A stretch of DNA of 64,000 bases from Symbiodinium sp. CCMP2592 (GCA_905221615.1 CAJNDT010000591.1:485001-549000); one strand, 5' to 3'. Counted from the stretch's first letter, positions 22,786 to 33,225 are shown. The notes: generated by a model not told the origin, from the letters alone. Numbers and translations are program-made.

Positions 22786-23410
22786 GAGTTCCCTTCACCC
22801 CAAGTCATCGGAACCGTGCCGTGAGAAAAAGCGCGTGTTTCCAGTTGTTTCTCGCAAGACGCGCTGCTTTTCAGCAGGCCAGCTTGTTTTCAGCTGTGGT
22901 TTGTTCCTACGGGGACTTCAGCCGCTTCTGTTTTTGTGTCTTTGATGGAGTGTCAGGCTCTGAAGCAAGGTCTGGATAGAGTAGCCAGACAGTCTGGCTA
23001 GAAAGGATACTCGTCCACCGTGTCCGCAAAAGTACAACACTGTGATATGTGGGGCCGCACGGCCGTCCTGACATCTAGCATTCTGATTGTTGAAGCCGCG
23101 AAGAGTTAGTACCAACATGTACACTGGCTGTTGAACAAAACCGACAGGAGGCTTGTCTTGAACTGTGAGCAGAAGTCCACACTAGCTATGCAGACATTTA
23201 CGAGCCTCAAACCCCCAGCAAGTGGCCGCCAACCGCGAAGGTGAGCACCACAACCAAGCATAATCCAACGGGTACATCCGAACGTCCAACTGTTGCTCCA
23301 TGTTCTGCATACCCTATGCTTCCTTGACGGATGGTACGCATGCAGTACGGGGTTTCTCAAGGAAAGGTACTGCAATTCAGGAGCAAAGTTTCAGGTGTAG
23401 GATGCATATT

Positions 23411-23430
23411 CATATATATATACACACACA

Positions 23431-23477
<47 letters not shown>

Positions 23478-23530
23478 TATGTGCAGATATACATATGTAT
23501 ATGTGTGTGTATATATATATATATATATGT
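23411..23530. repeat. TA/CA microsatellite
   Basis: TATATA runs with CACA and TGTG blocks. The Tyr-Ile repeat frames are artefacts. Confidence 0.95.
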
Positions 23531-23642
23531 TGTCGCTGACACTAACCGGTCGAATACTAGATTGTGTCCATGAATCACAAACACACCCTGGGCTCAACAC
23601 AGTAGGCGGCGATGTGGCGCCCCGTAAGGCAACCCAGCTAAA

Positions 23643-23805
23643 CCTAGAGGCTCATACCCTACCCCTTTTTTCGGACACCTAGTTTTATCGCTAGGACCTG
23701 TTATATAGATAATTAGGTACCTTAAAAGCCTAGTTTTATGTTTAGAATCTGTTATATCGAAAAATTTGGAACTTTAAAAAAGGGGTAGGGTATGAGCCTC
23801 TAGGA
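23643..23805. mobile_element. hairpin element, family J (copy 1)
   Basis: Very long arms (about 29 bases, CCTAGAGGCTCATACCCTAC... and ...GTAGGGTATGAGCCTCTAGG) around two copies of an inner CCTAGTTTTAT(C/G)..TAG. It ends 26 bases before the acceptor at 23831. A shorter copy lies at 31768-31861. Confidence 0.9.
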
Positions 23806-23831
23806 ACCGCAGTCAGTCCTGCGCCTCCGAG

Positions 23832-23875
23832 GAAGATCGCTGAGAAGCTCTGGGGCGGGATCATGCCAAAGAGGT
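23832..23875 (+). CDS. acyltransferase-3 gene exon
   Basis: Acceptor CCTCCGAG|GAAGAT and GC donor AGAGGT|GCTCCT. It reads KIAEKLWGGIMPKR. Phase joins ...LLGRH(L) before and (C)VALTN after. Confidence 0.6.
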
Positions 23876-23982
23876 GCTCCTCGTACCTTTAGGGCCAACT
23901 TTAGGGTTCCTTTAAAGGGGTATTATAAGGTTAATATAATAGGGGTTCCTTTAAAGGGCTCTAAAGGGTTTAGAGCGTATAT

Positions 23983-24186
23983 GGGGGAGTTTCCGAAAAT
24001 TTAAGGGATACCTATGAGTTCCTTTCAAGGGTTACTATAAGGGCACTATAAGGGTTCCTTTAATGGGCTCTATAAGGGTGTAGGGTTTGCGAAAATTATG
24101 GGTACCTTATTTTGGGGGTCCTCATAATAAGGATCCATTTTTGGACTACTAGTTATCAGGGTCCCCTAGTATTTTCGGAAACCCCC
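23983..24186. mobile_element. hairpin element, family C (long copy)
   Basis: GGGGGAGTTTCCGAAAAT at the left and ATTTTCGGAAACCCCC at the right. The inside carries CCTTTAAAGGG-type repeats and a second TTTGCGAAAATTATGGG half, so it may be two elements fused. Confidence 0.8.
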
Positions 24187-24489
24187 TTATACCATATCTC
24201 TCATCGGGGCTGGAAAGGGATTAGCCTGCTGAAGGATTTAGCTTGAATGTTCGATCAGGTGTACGGTGTACTAGAGCAGGCTGAATAAATACCAAAATCA
24301 CTCTTTCGGGGTACTTGTAGAAGTATTCCAAAATACACCCCGAAACCCTATTCTCTTTACTAAGGCCCCAAAAGCAACTAATCCGACAAGACAAACACCT
24401 TGAATAAAAGTCATAGTTGGGTTCTTCCTGCATTCAATTGCGTCCAACTGAACCTAGGGGTTTCGAATCCCAGTGCTGTTCCTCTGCAG

Positions 24490-24551
24490 GTGTGGCCCTT
24501 ACGAACATGGGCCTTGTCGCCCTGAACGCTGTGTTCACGGGGGGAATCAGG
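24490..24551 (+). CDS. acyltransferase-3 gene exon, hydrophobic helix
   Basis: Acceptor TTCCTCTGCAG|GTGTGG with a good pyrimidine tract, and GT donor ATCAGG|GTTTAT. It reads VALTNMGLVALNAVFTGGIR. Confidence 0.62.
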
Positions 24552-24756
24552 GTTTATGTAGATGTATGGGCTTTGTCCGACCGCAGCTTACGCTGCTCCA
24601 AATCTAACTTCTTTGCAGTTGAGGTTCAGGGTTCGATTTCCCAGCTTGCTTCGGGTTCCGTGGGAAGCAGACTTTAAAGCGAATGGAGCTGGGAGTGTTC
24701 CCAGAGCAGGGTCCTGTTTTAGATACAAAGCTCGAAAGGGACACCTGACTGCAAAG

Positions 24757-24838
24757 ACACTGCGACGTAGGTTCTTCGGGATCTATCTCTTGCTTGTCAT
24801 CCTCGGTGGCCACGTGACGAACGAATACTTCGCCTGGG
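24757..24838 (+). CDS. acyltransferase-3 gene exon, last helix seen
   Basis: It reads RRRFFGIYLLLVILGGHV then NEYFAWG. The start (AAAG|ACACTG or TAG|GTTCTT) and the end (before GGGCCC, GC donor) are approximate. Read through, the frame meets TAG at 24856, which could instead be the true stop. Confidence 0.55.
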
Positions 24839-25037
24839 GCCCGGCGTCAATGCGCTAGTGGTTCAAGGCTCATGACTTTCAAGGTATGGGACTGAGACTT
24901 ACAGGGTTTAGGGCTTCGGGCGCATTGGGTCATGCAGTGCAGGATTGGTTTAGCGCCCGCGAAACTTCTGCAGAATTGCTTTCACTATATCATTACATCC
25001 ACGTGCTGTAGGCATGTCAGTGTATGCTCTACATGCG

Positions 25038-25096
25038 TGTGTACATACATACATACATACATACATATCTATATCTATATATATATATATACACAC
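25038..25096. repeat. CATA/TA microsatellite
   Basis: Five CATA units followed by a TA run. Confidence 0.95.
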
Positions 25097-25636
25097 ATGT
25101 CCAGACAAAGGCAAACAGCTAGCGATCTAGTCAGCCAGATAGCTATAGATAGATAGCTACGTAGACAGACAGATAGACAGATACACGGATAGGCAAGTTT
25201 ATGCATAAACATGCATACACTCGTACGTCCGTAGATAAGTAGTTGGTGGGTGTTACCAGGATGATTTCCTGGCCCACTTTTGATCTCTTTCGCCTATGCC
25301 GGCAGCGTGAAGGTCGCGAGGTCTAGCGTCAAGCTGTGTTGTGAATAGGACTTGGGTTGAGGGCGTGTAGGGTTCTTGGGTTTTGGGGAATTTAGGGTTT
25401 GGGGGTGTTGTGCAGAAGCCTGACTTGGAGCTGCTGACAGGGCAAACATTGGCGGTTGCATATGAGAGTGATTTCAGGAGTGAGTGTAATTTACATATAC
25501 TTCTGCTTAGCTGGATACCTAGCAGCTGCAGGATGTAAGCTAATGTTTCAACAAGGTATGTCGGGTTGCTGCATCAGTTGTGAGACTTGAACCGATAGCT
25601 GAATCAACCACCAAAGCCTGCTTGCTTTTCCACATG

Positions 25637-25737
25637 GGTGGTTGTCAAAAGTAGGGTCCCTTTTCGGATCCCTATTATACTACGGCACCTACTATTCAGG
25701 ATACCCCAAAAAGGGGCCCTAATTCTGCCAACCACCT
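25637..25737. mobile_element. hairpin element, family G, with ACATG target duplication
   Basis: Arms GGTGGTTGTCAAAA and a decayed TTCTGCCAACCACC, inner GGGTCCCTTTT/AAAAAGGGGCCC. ACATG lies on both sides (25632-25636 and 25738-25742). Confidence 0.85.
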
Positions 25738-25834
25738 ACATGTATAGAAGCCCGAGGTCCGAAATCGTAAGGCCAGCAACTTTTTTGTTTTTTTCGAACG
25801 TGCCGTGCGCTGATATAGAGTCCTACAGTCCTAA

Positions 25835-26572
25835 AGCCCTAGAATCCCTGATAGAGAGAGACATTCCCTGGAAAAGCTTAAAGGAACAAGTGGGGCGTGC
25901 CAACCCCGGAAGGGCCTTCATAAACCCTATCAAGTTGCGTATACAATCCTTCTAGCTTGGTTGAATGATCACTTTTGCTGGTTCGGTTCGCAATCTCTGT
26001 GGACGGCTTTCTCCCAATGGGATGACCTTCTCATGCTTCCAAAGATTGCCTTCGATGTTGCCTTGTTAGTAGTTTTGGGTGTGGTTACGTTGATAATGAC
26101 TTACCTTCAGTTTATTGCACGAGGATGTTTCTACTTGTTCGAAAGTGTCCCAGATGTGAGTCATGCCGTGATAGGACTCTGCGGCGAATGTAGGCACCTG
26201 CCATCCGAACTTAAGCGCTCCTCGAAGACGGGCAGTGTATCTCCGGCCAAAGAAGTTCGGAGATCCGAGCAGCGAATCCTAGAGCTGATTCAGCACGATA
26301 CTGATTCTCGGGACCTGTTGGTCTCGCAGATCGTGGGTGCTGTCATCACACAGGAGCAGGTCTCTTTAGCTGTTGCTGTTGAGATCAAGAAAGCCTTTGA
26401 AGCTTCTGTCCTTCCGCGGCTGGAGCGTCTGGATGAGCTGTGCTCTCTGCAATTGGCGACTCGAAGCTCTTCATCCCCGCGATCAAATGTGGTCCAGGAG
26501 TGGAAATTTGGGGGGGGCATTTTTGAGAAGCCGACGTTGATTTACTTCGGTACAATCGCACCTCCCGGATGA
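25835..26572 (+). CDS. uninterrupted 245-codon frame, unknown membrane-associated protein
   Basis: The frame is open from the TAA at 25832-25834 to TGA at 26570-26572 and is by far the longest open stretch outside simple repeats. It lacks an early ATG; the first in-frame ATGs are near 26034. An alternative exon start is the pyrimidine-rich acceptor CAATCCTTCTAG (ending 25954). The peptide has a strongly hydrophobic stretch (IAFDVALLVVLGVVTLIMTY), then a charged, probably helical region (RRSEQRILELIQHD, EIKKAF) and a Ser-rich tail. No family is recognised. In a region where every other exon is 30-90 nt it stands out as retroposed or horizontally gained, or as a single large exon. A family G hairpin lies about 100 bases upstream and a family D hairpin 23 bases downstream. 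Confidence 0.5.
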   Translation, partial: SPRIPDRERHSLEKLKGTSGACQPRKGLHKPYQVAYTILLAWLNDHFCWFGSQSLWTAFSQWDDLLMLPKIAFDVALLVVLGVVTLIMTYLQFIARGCFYLFESVPDVSHAVIGLCGECRHLPSELKRSSKTGSVSPAKEVRRSEQRILELIQHDTDSRDLLVSQIVGAVITQEQVSLAVAVEIKKAFEASVLPRLERLDELCSLQLATRSSSSPRSNVVQEWKFGGGIFEKPTLIYFGTIAPPG

Positions 26573-26595
26573 CATCCTCGCTGTTATTTGAGATC

Positions 26596-26707
26596 CTACC
26601 TAAAGTCTCCATTGTGGTTCCTTTTTGTGGTTTAACCAGCTAAATATTAAGGATCCTATAACTATAAGGTAACCCCAAAAGGGAACTACAATGGAGACTA
26701 TAGGTAG
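26596..26707. mobile_element. hairpin element, family D (copy 2)
   Basis: Arms TACCTAAAGTCTCCATTG and CAATGGAGACTATAGGTA; inner GGTTCCTTTTTG pairs with CAAAAGGGAACT. Confidence 0.88.
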
Positions 26708-26800
26708 ACGTACTGTCAGGGTTGGTGGTTACGCCAGGGCTGAGGTCGAGTAACTACTCACAGAACAGAGGAAGTCCTGATCACCCTCGGTTTTCGGCTC

Positions 26801-26906
26801 CCAGAGAGCCCAATACCCCTTAATTAAGGATTATGGCTTAAATTGTATAGGGCTTCATATTATGATTAAGCTATATTCCTTAATTAGGGGCTATTGGGCT
26901 CTCTGG
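26801..26906. mobile_element. hairpin element, family F (copy 3, best preserved)
   Basis: Arms CCAGAGAGCCCAATACCCCT and GGGGCTATTGGGCTCTCTGG, inner TTAATTAAGGA/TCCTTAATTA. Confidence 0.9.
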
Positions 26907-26974
26907 CCTGATCCTGTCATGATTCAGGACTGTCAAAGGGCCTGGTCTCCGACGGACTTGGAGATGGCGTTTTC

Positions 26975-27320
26975 TGTAAACCCTACGAACCCTAAACCCT
27001 TAAAACCGAAACCGTGCACTCTAAACCTTTAACCCTTGAGCCCTACACCCTGAACTCTACACCCTATAAACTCGTAAACCCTCAAAGGAACCCTAAACTC
27101 TTAAACCCTAACCTTTAACCCCTAAACCCTTAAACCCTAAACCAAACCCTAAACCTGAAAACCCTTAAACTTCTACAAACCCCTTACCCTAGGGCTCAAG
27201 ATGGCCCAAAAGCCTTGTACAGTATGGTCTTTGGACCCAAAAGCCCTAATATGTGAGTCCTTAGATCCCTAGGGTAACCCTAAACCCTATAAGCCCTAAA
27301 CCCTAAACCCTTAAACCCAG
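26975..27320. repeat. telomere-like repeat tract (CCCTAAA)
   Basis: CCCTAAA/CCCTTAAA units at about 26975-27160 and again at 27260-27320. Confidence 0.88.
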
Positions 27321-27339
27321 TAAAAGCAAGTAGAGGTCA

Positions 27340-27400
27340 AGAACGAGGCGATCAAAAAGCTCAGCGCCTCCGTGGCGCAATTCTTGGCAAGCCGAAGCCG
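27340..27400 (+). other. candidate exon of unknown gene
   Basis: AG|G acceptor (GTAGAG|GTCAAG) and GC donor (CCGAG|GCCTGG) bound a frame reading VKNEAIKKLSASVAQFLAS, with a coding-like G/C third-position bias and a helix-like pattern. The gene is unknown; it may be a 3' exon of the acyltransferase gene or of a separate gene. Confidence 0.4.
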
Positions 27401-27414
27401 AGGCCTGGGCTTTG

Positions 27415-27640
27415 AGGGGTTTAGCGTTTAGGGTTTAGGGGTTTAGGGTTTAAGGGTTTAAGGGTTTAGGGTTTAGGGTTTAGGGGCTTAGGGTTTAGGG
27501 GTTTAAGGGTTTAGGGTTTAAGGGTTTAGGGTTTAAGGGTTTAGGGTTTAGGGTTTAGGGGTTTAAGGGTTTAAGGTTTAGGGCTCTTCTATAAGTTGCT
27601 GTCGGGGTTTAGAGTTTAGGGTTTAGGGCTCTTCTAAGGG
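27415..27640. repeat. telomere-like repeat tract (TTTAGGG)
   Basis: TTTAGGG/TTTAAGGG units. With the CCCTAAA tract at 27280-27320 it brackets the candidate exon in opposite orientations. Confidence 0.92.
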
Positions 27641-27663
27641 TTGCTCGGGTTTAGCTTGCTTTA

Positions 27664-27722
27664 GGGGGTCAGGGTTCCTTTTGGGTTTCAGGGTTCCTTT
27701 TGGGTTTCAGGGTTCCTTTTTC
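27664..27722. repeat. three tandem 19-base units
   Basis: GGTTCCTTTTGGGTTTCAG occurs in tandem, with the third copy incomplete. The following 400 bases repeat the theme loosely (GGGTTTCT, GGGTTCT). Confidence 0.85.
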
Positions 27723-28384
27723 AGGGATTCTACAAGGGTTTCTGCACGGGTTTCTGCGGGACTGTAGGGCTGTAGGGATTCCTGTGGGGGCTTCTACAGG
27801 GTTCAGGGTTCTTCTAATGATTCCTTTAAGGGTGTCGGAAGGCTTTTCCCTCCTTTTACGGGCTTCTATAGGGTTCTGTACGGGCTTCTGTAGGTTCCTT
27901 GAATGGGTCCCCTTTAGGGGCCGGGGTTCCTTTGCGGGCGTCCATAACGGCTTCTATGAGGCTCTTGGAGGTTTTTTAAGGGTTTCTATAAAGATGACCA
28001 TGAGGAGTAGAACCTCGGAGAAAAATCACGCTTTTGGTTCAGGTTTAGCTATGGTCTTGGGGTTTTGGGTTTCGTGTTTAGGTCTAGCGGCCCATTTCAT
28101 TCCAGGCTCCTCTAAGGCTCTAGGGGTTCTAGAATAAGGATTCGATATGGGCTTCATCGCTGCTTCATAAGCCGTCTACAAGCCCCATAGCCTCAATCCG
28201 GAAAACCCTGAAGCGCTTGCAGCCACCGGGTTGAAGGGCTGCCAGGCTCCTGGAATATTTAGGGTGTAGGGTTGGGCACCTAGAAATTATAGGGTTTACG
28301 GTTTAGACTTTGGGGTTTAGGGTGAGTTTAGAGTCGCATCCCTTCAAAACCTTTCCGTGCTAGATGCTCAAGCTCTACAGCCAG

Positions 28385-28480
28385 AAAACCCTTAATGCGA
28401 ACCCTAAACCCCTAAACCATAAACCCTAAACTCTAAACCTTAAACCCTAACCCCCAATCCCGAAACCCTAAACCCCTAAA
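28385..28480. repeat. telomere-like repeat tract (CCCTAAA)
   Basis: CCCTAAA/CCATAAA/CCTTAAA units. Confidence 0.85.
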
Positions 28481-29229
28481 AAAGAACCCCTCAAAGGAAA
28501 CCGTCGGGATCCTTAACAAAGCGCTGACCAGGCTTCCTGCATGATGCAATTCCACTGCGCCGTGAAGCTTCCCGTGAGATGCTCGCGGGCGCCTAAAACC
28601 CCCAAATGTAGCAGTTGAGGGTTTAGGGCTTTGAGTTTAAAGTTCACAGGGTTTCGAGTCAAGAGTTTCGGGTACATGTGCAGAGGTGAGGAAAGTTGGT
28701 GCGGCAATATGCGGATACTGGCTATCAAAGCCCTACCCCGGACATTTGGAGCCGTGACTCCTACCTACTGAGCCCCTGAAGACCCCTTGTTGTTTGCCGT
28801 AACTTCTTTGTATAAACCCTCCTTGAGCATAAACAGAGTAAGTAAGGGTGCTGCAGTCCAGGTCCCAGGGCCATGGTAAGCCCTAAACCCTCAAAACCAG
28901 GACTTCTGAAGCATCTGTAGTTTGTGATGGGGTTGCTCCAATGTGCAGCAGGGCAGGGTGGAGCGCAGAGGACATTTTTTGTTCGCGGCTTTTGTAGGAC
29001 TATGGCAGCGTGTTGTGGATTTATCGGGCCTTGGGCCTCGTGCATGGTTTCGTTGGGCTTATTTTAAGCCTAGTGGGCTTTGGGGCTTTCAGTGTTCGTC
29101 GGATGCGGAATATTGAGCCCAGGTGACCTCGAGCACTGCTCTTTTAGGATATGGCCCATGGTCGATGGCACAGGTGCTCTTCAGATCAAAGTTATAGGAA
29201 AAGGGTCCCGGGAGTGGAACTAGATCGCG

Positions 29230-29395
29230 GAGCAAGTGGAGCAACCTCAACTGTACAGTTGCCGGGGAGGAGTGAGGAGCATTGGGGAACAGAACGGGTT
29301 GCTGAAATCAGTGGCGCCGGCGAAGCCGGTGACATCCTCACCCGGAAAGCCCTGCATTGGGCACACTTGGGCACATGCCCAGCAAGCGTTTAGCT
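29230..29395 (+). other. candidate coding stretch of unknown gene
   Basis: An open + frame reads VELDRGASGATSTVQLPGR and later GAGEAGDILTRKALHWAHL. Base use is coding-like, but no splice borders or family can be named. An exon-like piece (AAVAPESWHDHVQRLL) follows at about 29426-29475. Confidence 0.3.
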
Positions 29396-29811
29396 TTTAA
29401 CAGATCACATCGTTGCAGTTGCAGGCAGCCGTTGCGCCGGAATCTTGGCACGATCACGTACAGAGGCTCCTGCAGCCTGCACAGACCCCCCAAAAAGCGA
29501 GATGCTCCTGAAAGAAAGCGTGCAAATCAGAGCCAGGCCAGGCTTAAACCCTAAACCCAAAACCCCGAACCCTAAACCCCAAACCCTTATAAGCCCTGAG
29601 CCCGAACCCAAAACCCTAAACTCTAAACCTTCGGCACGATTTAGGACCCATAAGGTCCGAAAACCCAAATCCGCAGATTTCGAGTCTGAGCCCGACGCCA
29701 GAAACCCATTAATATAGATTACCTATACTCTAGGCTGCCCAGTAGTTCCCTTATTCCCTTTTTGTCGTCCTAGGCTCCTTATAAAGTTACCCAATACCAA
29801 AAAGGGAGCCC

Positions 29812-29927
29812 TTGTAGAAGCCTAAAAGTTGGAAACCCAATATCCTCAATCCTCAAGAGTAATGTATAGGGAATCCCAGCACTGTTTGGCCTTAATCCGG
29901 CTTCCAACTTTATGGGGTTTGCTGTAA
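29812..29927. mobile_element. hairpin element, family H (copy 2)
   Basis: Arms CTAAAAGTTGGAAACC and GCTTCCAACTTTATGG with the family core (TATAGGGAATCCCAGCACTG). Another short hairpin (CCCTTTTTG/CAAAAAGGG) adjoins on the left. Confidence 0.85.
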
Positions 29928-29939
29928 GATAGATTACCT

Positions 29940-30076
29940 ATACTGGTTTGGGGATTTCGTTGCTATACTTTGTTAATTTGTTACCTATATACAATTCTGG
30001 AGATTTTCTTATTATACTTCTATTAAAATAATGGACCGCAAAACCCTATTCTAATTATTAAGGCCCCTATGTTACA
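29940..30076. mobile_element. decayed element, family N
   Basis: The right end CCCTATTCTAATTATTAAGGCCCCTAT is the family signature; the left arm is decayed. Similar ends occur near 10830, 12830, 33930, 34100, 34504, 49490 and 53490. Confidence 0.6.
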
Positions 30077-30385
30077 GAACAAGTTCAGAGATTGCGTCAA
30101 AAGGACCCCTGCCGTCAAGAACACTTAGAGAAGACACGTCTATGAGCCTTAGCGCAATCGTTTATGGGACCAGCATAGCCCGAAGTGCCACGTTGCTTTC
30201 GCAACCCGAAAATACGTCCTCGCCGAGAACCGTAGGCAACGAAATCTGGGGGCTTGAATCCCTTAGTATTGTACGTTTCCCATGATTAAGTTTCACTGGT
30301 CATACACATATTTACAGTCGAGTTATAGGAGAGAGTCTATGTTACCCATTAGCCATGTCTGTATGCTAAGAAGTCTTCACCAGGC

Positions 30386-30425
30386 AGTAGAAGCGGAGAT
30401 GGCCCTAACACCCTTCAGTGTGGCA
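30386..30425 (+). other. candidate exon with GTAAGG donor
   Basis: Between TCACCAG|GCAGTA and GTGGCAG|GTAAGG a frame reads AVEAEMALTPFSV. It could be the missing N-terminal exon of the P450 gene, but nothing proves it. Confidence 0.2.
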
Positions 30426-30500
30426 GGTAAGGCATTTGTCTTCCTGGCCCGGAGCAAGCTTTGTGCAGATGCTCGGGCAGCAGGGAGCGAGTTTCGCTAT

Positions 30501-30609
30501 CCCTAAGTGTCCATGTACCCAAATAGTATAAGATTTGGCCTCAAAGTAGTCCCTATATAGGTACATTGGGCTTAAAGTATATACTATTTGGGTGCATGAA
30601 CCCTTTGGG
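30501..30609. mobile_element. hairpin element, family B (copy)
   Basis: Arms CCCTAAGTGTCCATGTACCC and GGGTGCATGAACCCTTTGGG, core AAATAGTATA/TATACTATTT. Confidence 0.85.
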
Positions 30610-31767
30610 TATGGGTTGGTGAACTGCCAGAGACTGACCGAAGCTTCTACCGAATCGGTTCAGTGTTGTAACGTCTGTAAAGTCTAAAGTTTTGCACAGC
30701 ACCAAAACCATGATTCTGCGTAACGTCGTGGCAAAAAAACCTGCTGCGCCACGTCGTTTTCTACAGAACCTGGGCAGGTGCAAGCACTCAATTCTTTGCT
30801 CTCCCAGGGCCACACGCCTCGAGGCTGTCAGTCTTGTAGCATCATCTAGTATATTTTGGTGTAGCGCGGCATCTTAGAGTATCTTCTGTTATCTCATGGT
30901 AGCTTGTCGTATCTTATCGTATCTGACAGTATCTTATGTATCTCATTGTAGGCTTAGGATTCTATAATTACCCGAAACCGATCATCCCTCGAGCATCCAA
31001 GCAAGCCCTGCGACATGCGAAGCCTCACTAGGGTTTAGGGACGGTTTAGGGTTTATGGTTTTAGAGTTTTAGGGTTCAGGGTTTAGGGTTAGCAAGGGGT
31101 TTCCCTTAAACGGCCAGTAACAACCATACTTGCGCATAAACGTCGGCTATATTCGTGGGGGAGGCATTCGTGCAGTATTCTTATGATTCATGTCTGAAGC
31201 ACGCAACCTGCGCCTTTGACTTTCCGAAGTATGGCTCAAGAGGTGAGAGGAAGACATATAACCCTGCAGTCATTTTGGGTGGTCTAGGGTTTGGAGTTTA
31301 GGGGTTTATGAGGTTCAGAGTTTTTGGTTGAGAAGTTCCACTCTCGGTAGATACTCAGGTTACACGCTTCCATGCACATTCGAACCCTCGCCACAAGCAG
31401 TGGCCCTAGACTCTCCAATCCTCAACCCACATCCAGTTAGCCCGAAAAGCATGGTGGGTTTCTACCCCAAAGCTCAAAGTAGCCCAAACGGTTTAGGGTG
31501 TAGGGTTTAGGCCAAACACCTTACTTAATATGGCATTTGGGCCCAAAAGCCTCAAAACAAGAGTGCTTGGAGGCTTAGGGTTACTCCTTGCCCAAGGCGC
31601 TCATGCAGAAGGGCAGTGAGCCGCACGGATTGGGATTAACTCAGCTTGTTCCCTTTCAGGGTCGCGTTTCGCGCAGCGAGGGTTTAGAGAATAGGGTCCC
31701 GAGACACATCTCCAGCACAGAACCATAAGCCCCAAAAGACTAACCGTTAACCCTGAACCACACCCTG

Positions 31768-31861
31768 CCTGAGGCTCATACCCTACCATTTTTTCAGGTA
31801 CCTAATTTTCTCTATCACAGATCCTAACCTTAAACTGGGTATCCAAAGATGAGCCTCTAGG
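31768..31861. mobile_element. hairpin element, family J (short copy)
   Basis: Arms CCTGAGGCTCATACCCTACC and GATGAGCCTCTAGG. About half the length of the copy at 23643. Confidence 0.75.
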
Positions 31862-31939
31862 TAAACTCTAAAATCTCCTGACCTTCCTAAGCTTCACTAC
31901 TGTAGGATCTTGGAGCTTTGGGACCAGAAGTCTCAGGAG

Positions 31940-32165
31940 GTCTCAGGGTTTTAGGGCTTTAGGGTTTCAGGGTTTTAGGGCTTTAGGGTTTGGGGTTTTA
32001 GGGTGTAGGATTTTAGGGTTTTAGGGCTTCAGGGTTTTAGGGCTTTAGGGGTTTAGGGTTTTTGGGTGTAGGATTTTAGGGTTTTAGGGTTTAGGGTTTT
32101 AGGGCTGTAGGGGTTTAGGGTTCAGGGGTTTAAGGGTTTAGGGTTTGGGGTTTTAGGGCTTAGGG
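31940..32165. repeat. telomere-like repeat tract (TTTTAGGG variants)
   Basis: Long tract in which TTTTAGGGCTTTAGGG pairs recur. It ends about 20 bases before the first P450 exon seen. Confidence 0.9.
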
Positions 32166-32183
32166 TTGAAGTTCGAAATGAAG

Positions 32184-32267
32184 GGTTATGTTGTTCGGCA
32201 TCCGCGAGCTCTTGCAGCGAACTCGTCATGCGTCTCGGGATGCGATCTGGAGCTCGCACAAAGCAAG
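32184..32267 (+). CDS. P450 exon: N-terminal region
   Basis: Possible acceptor AATGAAG|GGTTAT and GT donor AAAGCAAG|GTAGCT. It reads FGIRELLQRTRHASRDAIW then SSHKA; the split AG|G completes Arg before HPRMF. The 5' border is uncertain: an in-frame ATG at 32188 could be a start, but the membrane anchor is then missing. Confidence 0.75.
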
Positions 32268-32379
32268 GTAGCTATACGTATATAGTTTGTGCAGACTGGG
32301 AAATTGCGACGAACATATGCGTGTTGGGGCGTGATCTTGGTTGCACTGTTCGCATTCAGGGTTTCACTCTGCCACGAAG

Positions 32380-32419
32380 GCACCCGCGGATGTTCCGGAT
32401 GCACATTGGGCCCAAGACC
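32380..32419 (+). CDS. P450 exon: beta-1 strand region
   Basis: Acceptor CCACGAAG|GCACCC and GC donor AAGACC|GCTTGT. It reads (R)HPRMFRMHIGPKT, matching the 'YGxxFRxxxGPKP' region of P450s. Confidence 0.88.
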
Positions 32420-32849
32420 GCTTGTGTGGACCCTCGCCTCAACAGCAGCGATTTTTCAGACGTGGACTTTGTGGGCACAGAGAGTTTAGTCTATTGAGTC
32501 TATTTTGGAAATGTTGGGATAAATTGCTCCATGACCCGAATTGGTCTTGAATTCGGGCCCGGAGCCCGAAAGATAAGCTTCAAGCTTCAAGCCCCACACG
32601 ACTGGAATTCAACGATTTTTTGCGTACAACCTAGACGCAAAACCTTGCACTTCGCACCTGGATCCTTGCTAGCAAATCTCCTCTATGCCACCAAAGACGA
32701 AGATCCAAAGCCGTAGGAAGCATCCCTAAAGGTGCAACTCCATGGACTACTGACTACTCATACACCATACAGTCCCCTGAAGCCTAAGCTCCGAACTTTA
32801 TTCTGAAGCTCCAAACCAACACCGAAGCAGTGAGCCGCACCGATCTCAG

Positions 32850-32894
32850 GTGACACATCCGGAGCTAGCGAGATCCGTGCTGACGCGTCCCAAG
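32850..32894 (+). CDS. P450 exon: B-helix region
   Basis: Acceptor GATCTCAG|GTGACA and GC donor CCCAAG|GCTCCG, phase 0 to 0. It reads VTHPELARSVLTRPK, the 'vsdPelvk.il..r' segment of P450s. Confidence 0.9.
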
Positions 32895-33102
32895 GCTCCG
32901 CAGAGACCTAAGGTGTCCGAGGGGTTGCGGTTCAGGGTTTATCAAGGCGGCATGGAGCTTGACCAGATGAGGGGCAAGTGCGCAGTACTGAGGTACTTAA
33001 TCGGGCTTTGGAAGCAATGAGCAGTCGTAAGTTCGTAGTCCGGGGAGGAGCCCGAGTGTAGGGCTTGTTTAAGTTGTGGACTTGGGATGCAAGGCGCTTC
33101 GG

Positions 33103-33126
33103 ATGTGTGTGTGTGTGTGTGGTTTG

Positions 33127-33161
<35 letters not shown>

Positions 33162-33192
33162 CTCTCTGTGTGTGTGTGTGTGTGTGTGTGTG

Positions 33193-33225
<33 letters not shown>

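Larger units (their letters stand above)
8214..24838 (+). other. gene span: acyltransferase-3 family membrane protein, 15 exons seen, both ends missing
   Basis: Fifteen short exons on the + strand give a phase-consistent chain (at least one missing junction, between the first two) with the hallmarks of the membrane O-acyltransferase family (acyltransferase 3): an early FFAISGYV segment, GYYPLHFLV, the WFP..AEIWNPPTWFLSSLTFA block, and a C-terminal HGPIGQIFYKK segment followed by hydrophobic helices (FFGIYLLLVILGG). Proteins of this family move acyl groups between substrates at membranes and have about ten membrane helices; the substrate here cannot be told. Introns run from 137 bases to about 2.7 kb and hold hairpin elements, telomere-like tracts and spacer. 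Most donors are GC or GA and most acceptors AG|G. No start codon and no stop codon were found, and a few small exons are probably missing (between 8296 and 10232, and between 10297 and 12973). The central exons (17.1-21.2 kb) carry no recognised motif but join in phase. Confidence 0.78.

Noticed and set aside
24455..24480. GGTTTCGAATCCC resembling a tRNA T-arm
   Set aside because: No acceptor stem, D-arm or anticodon arm could be fitted around it.
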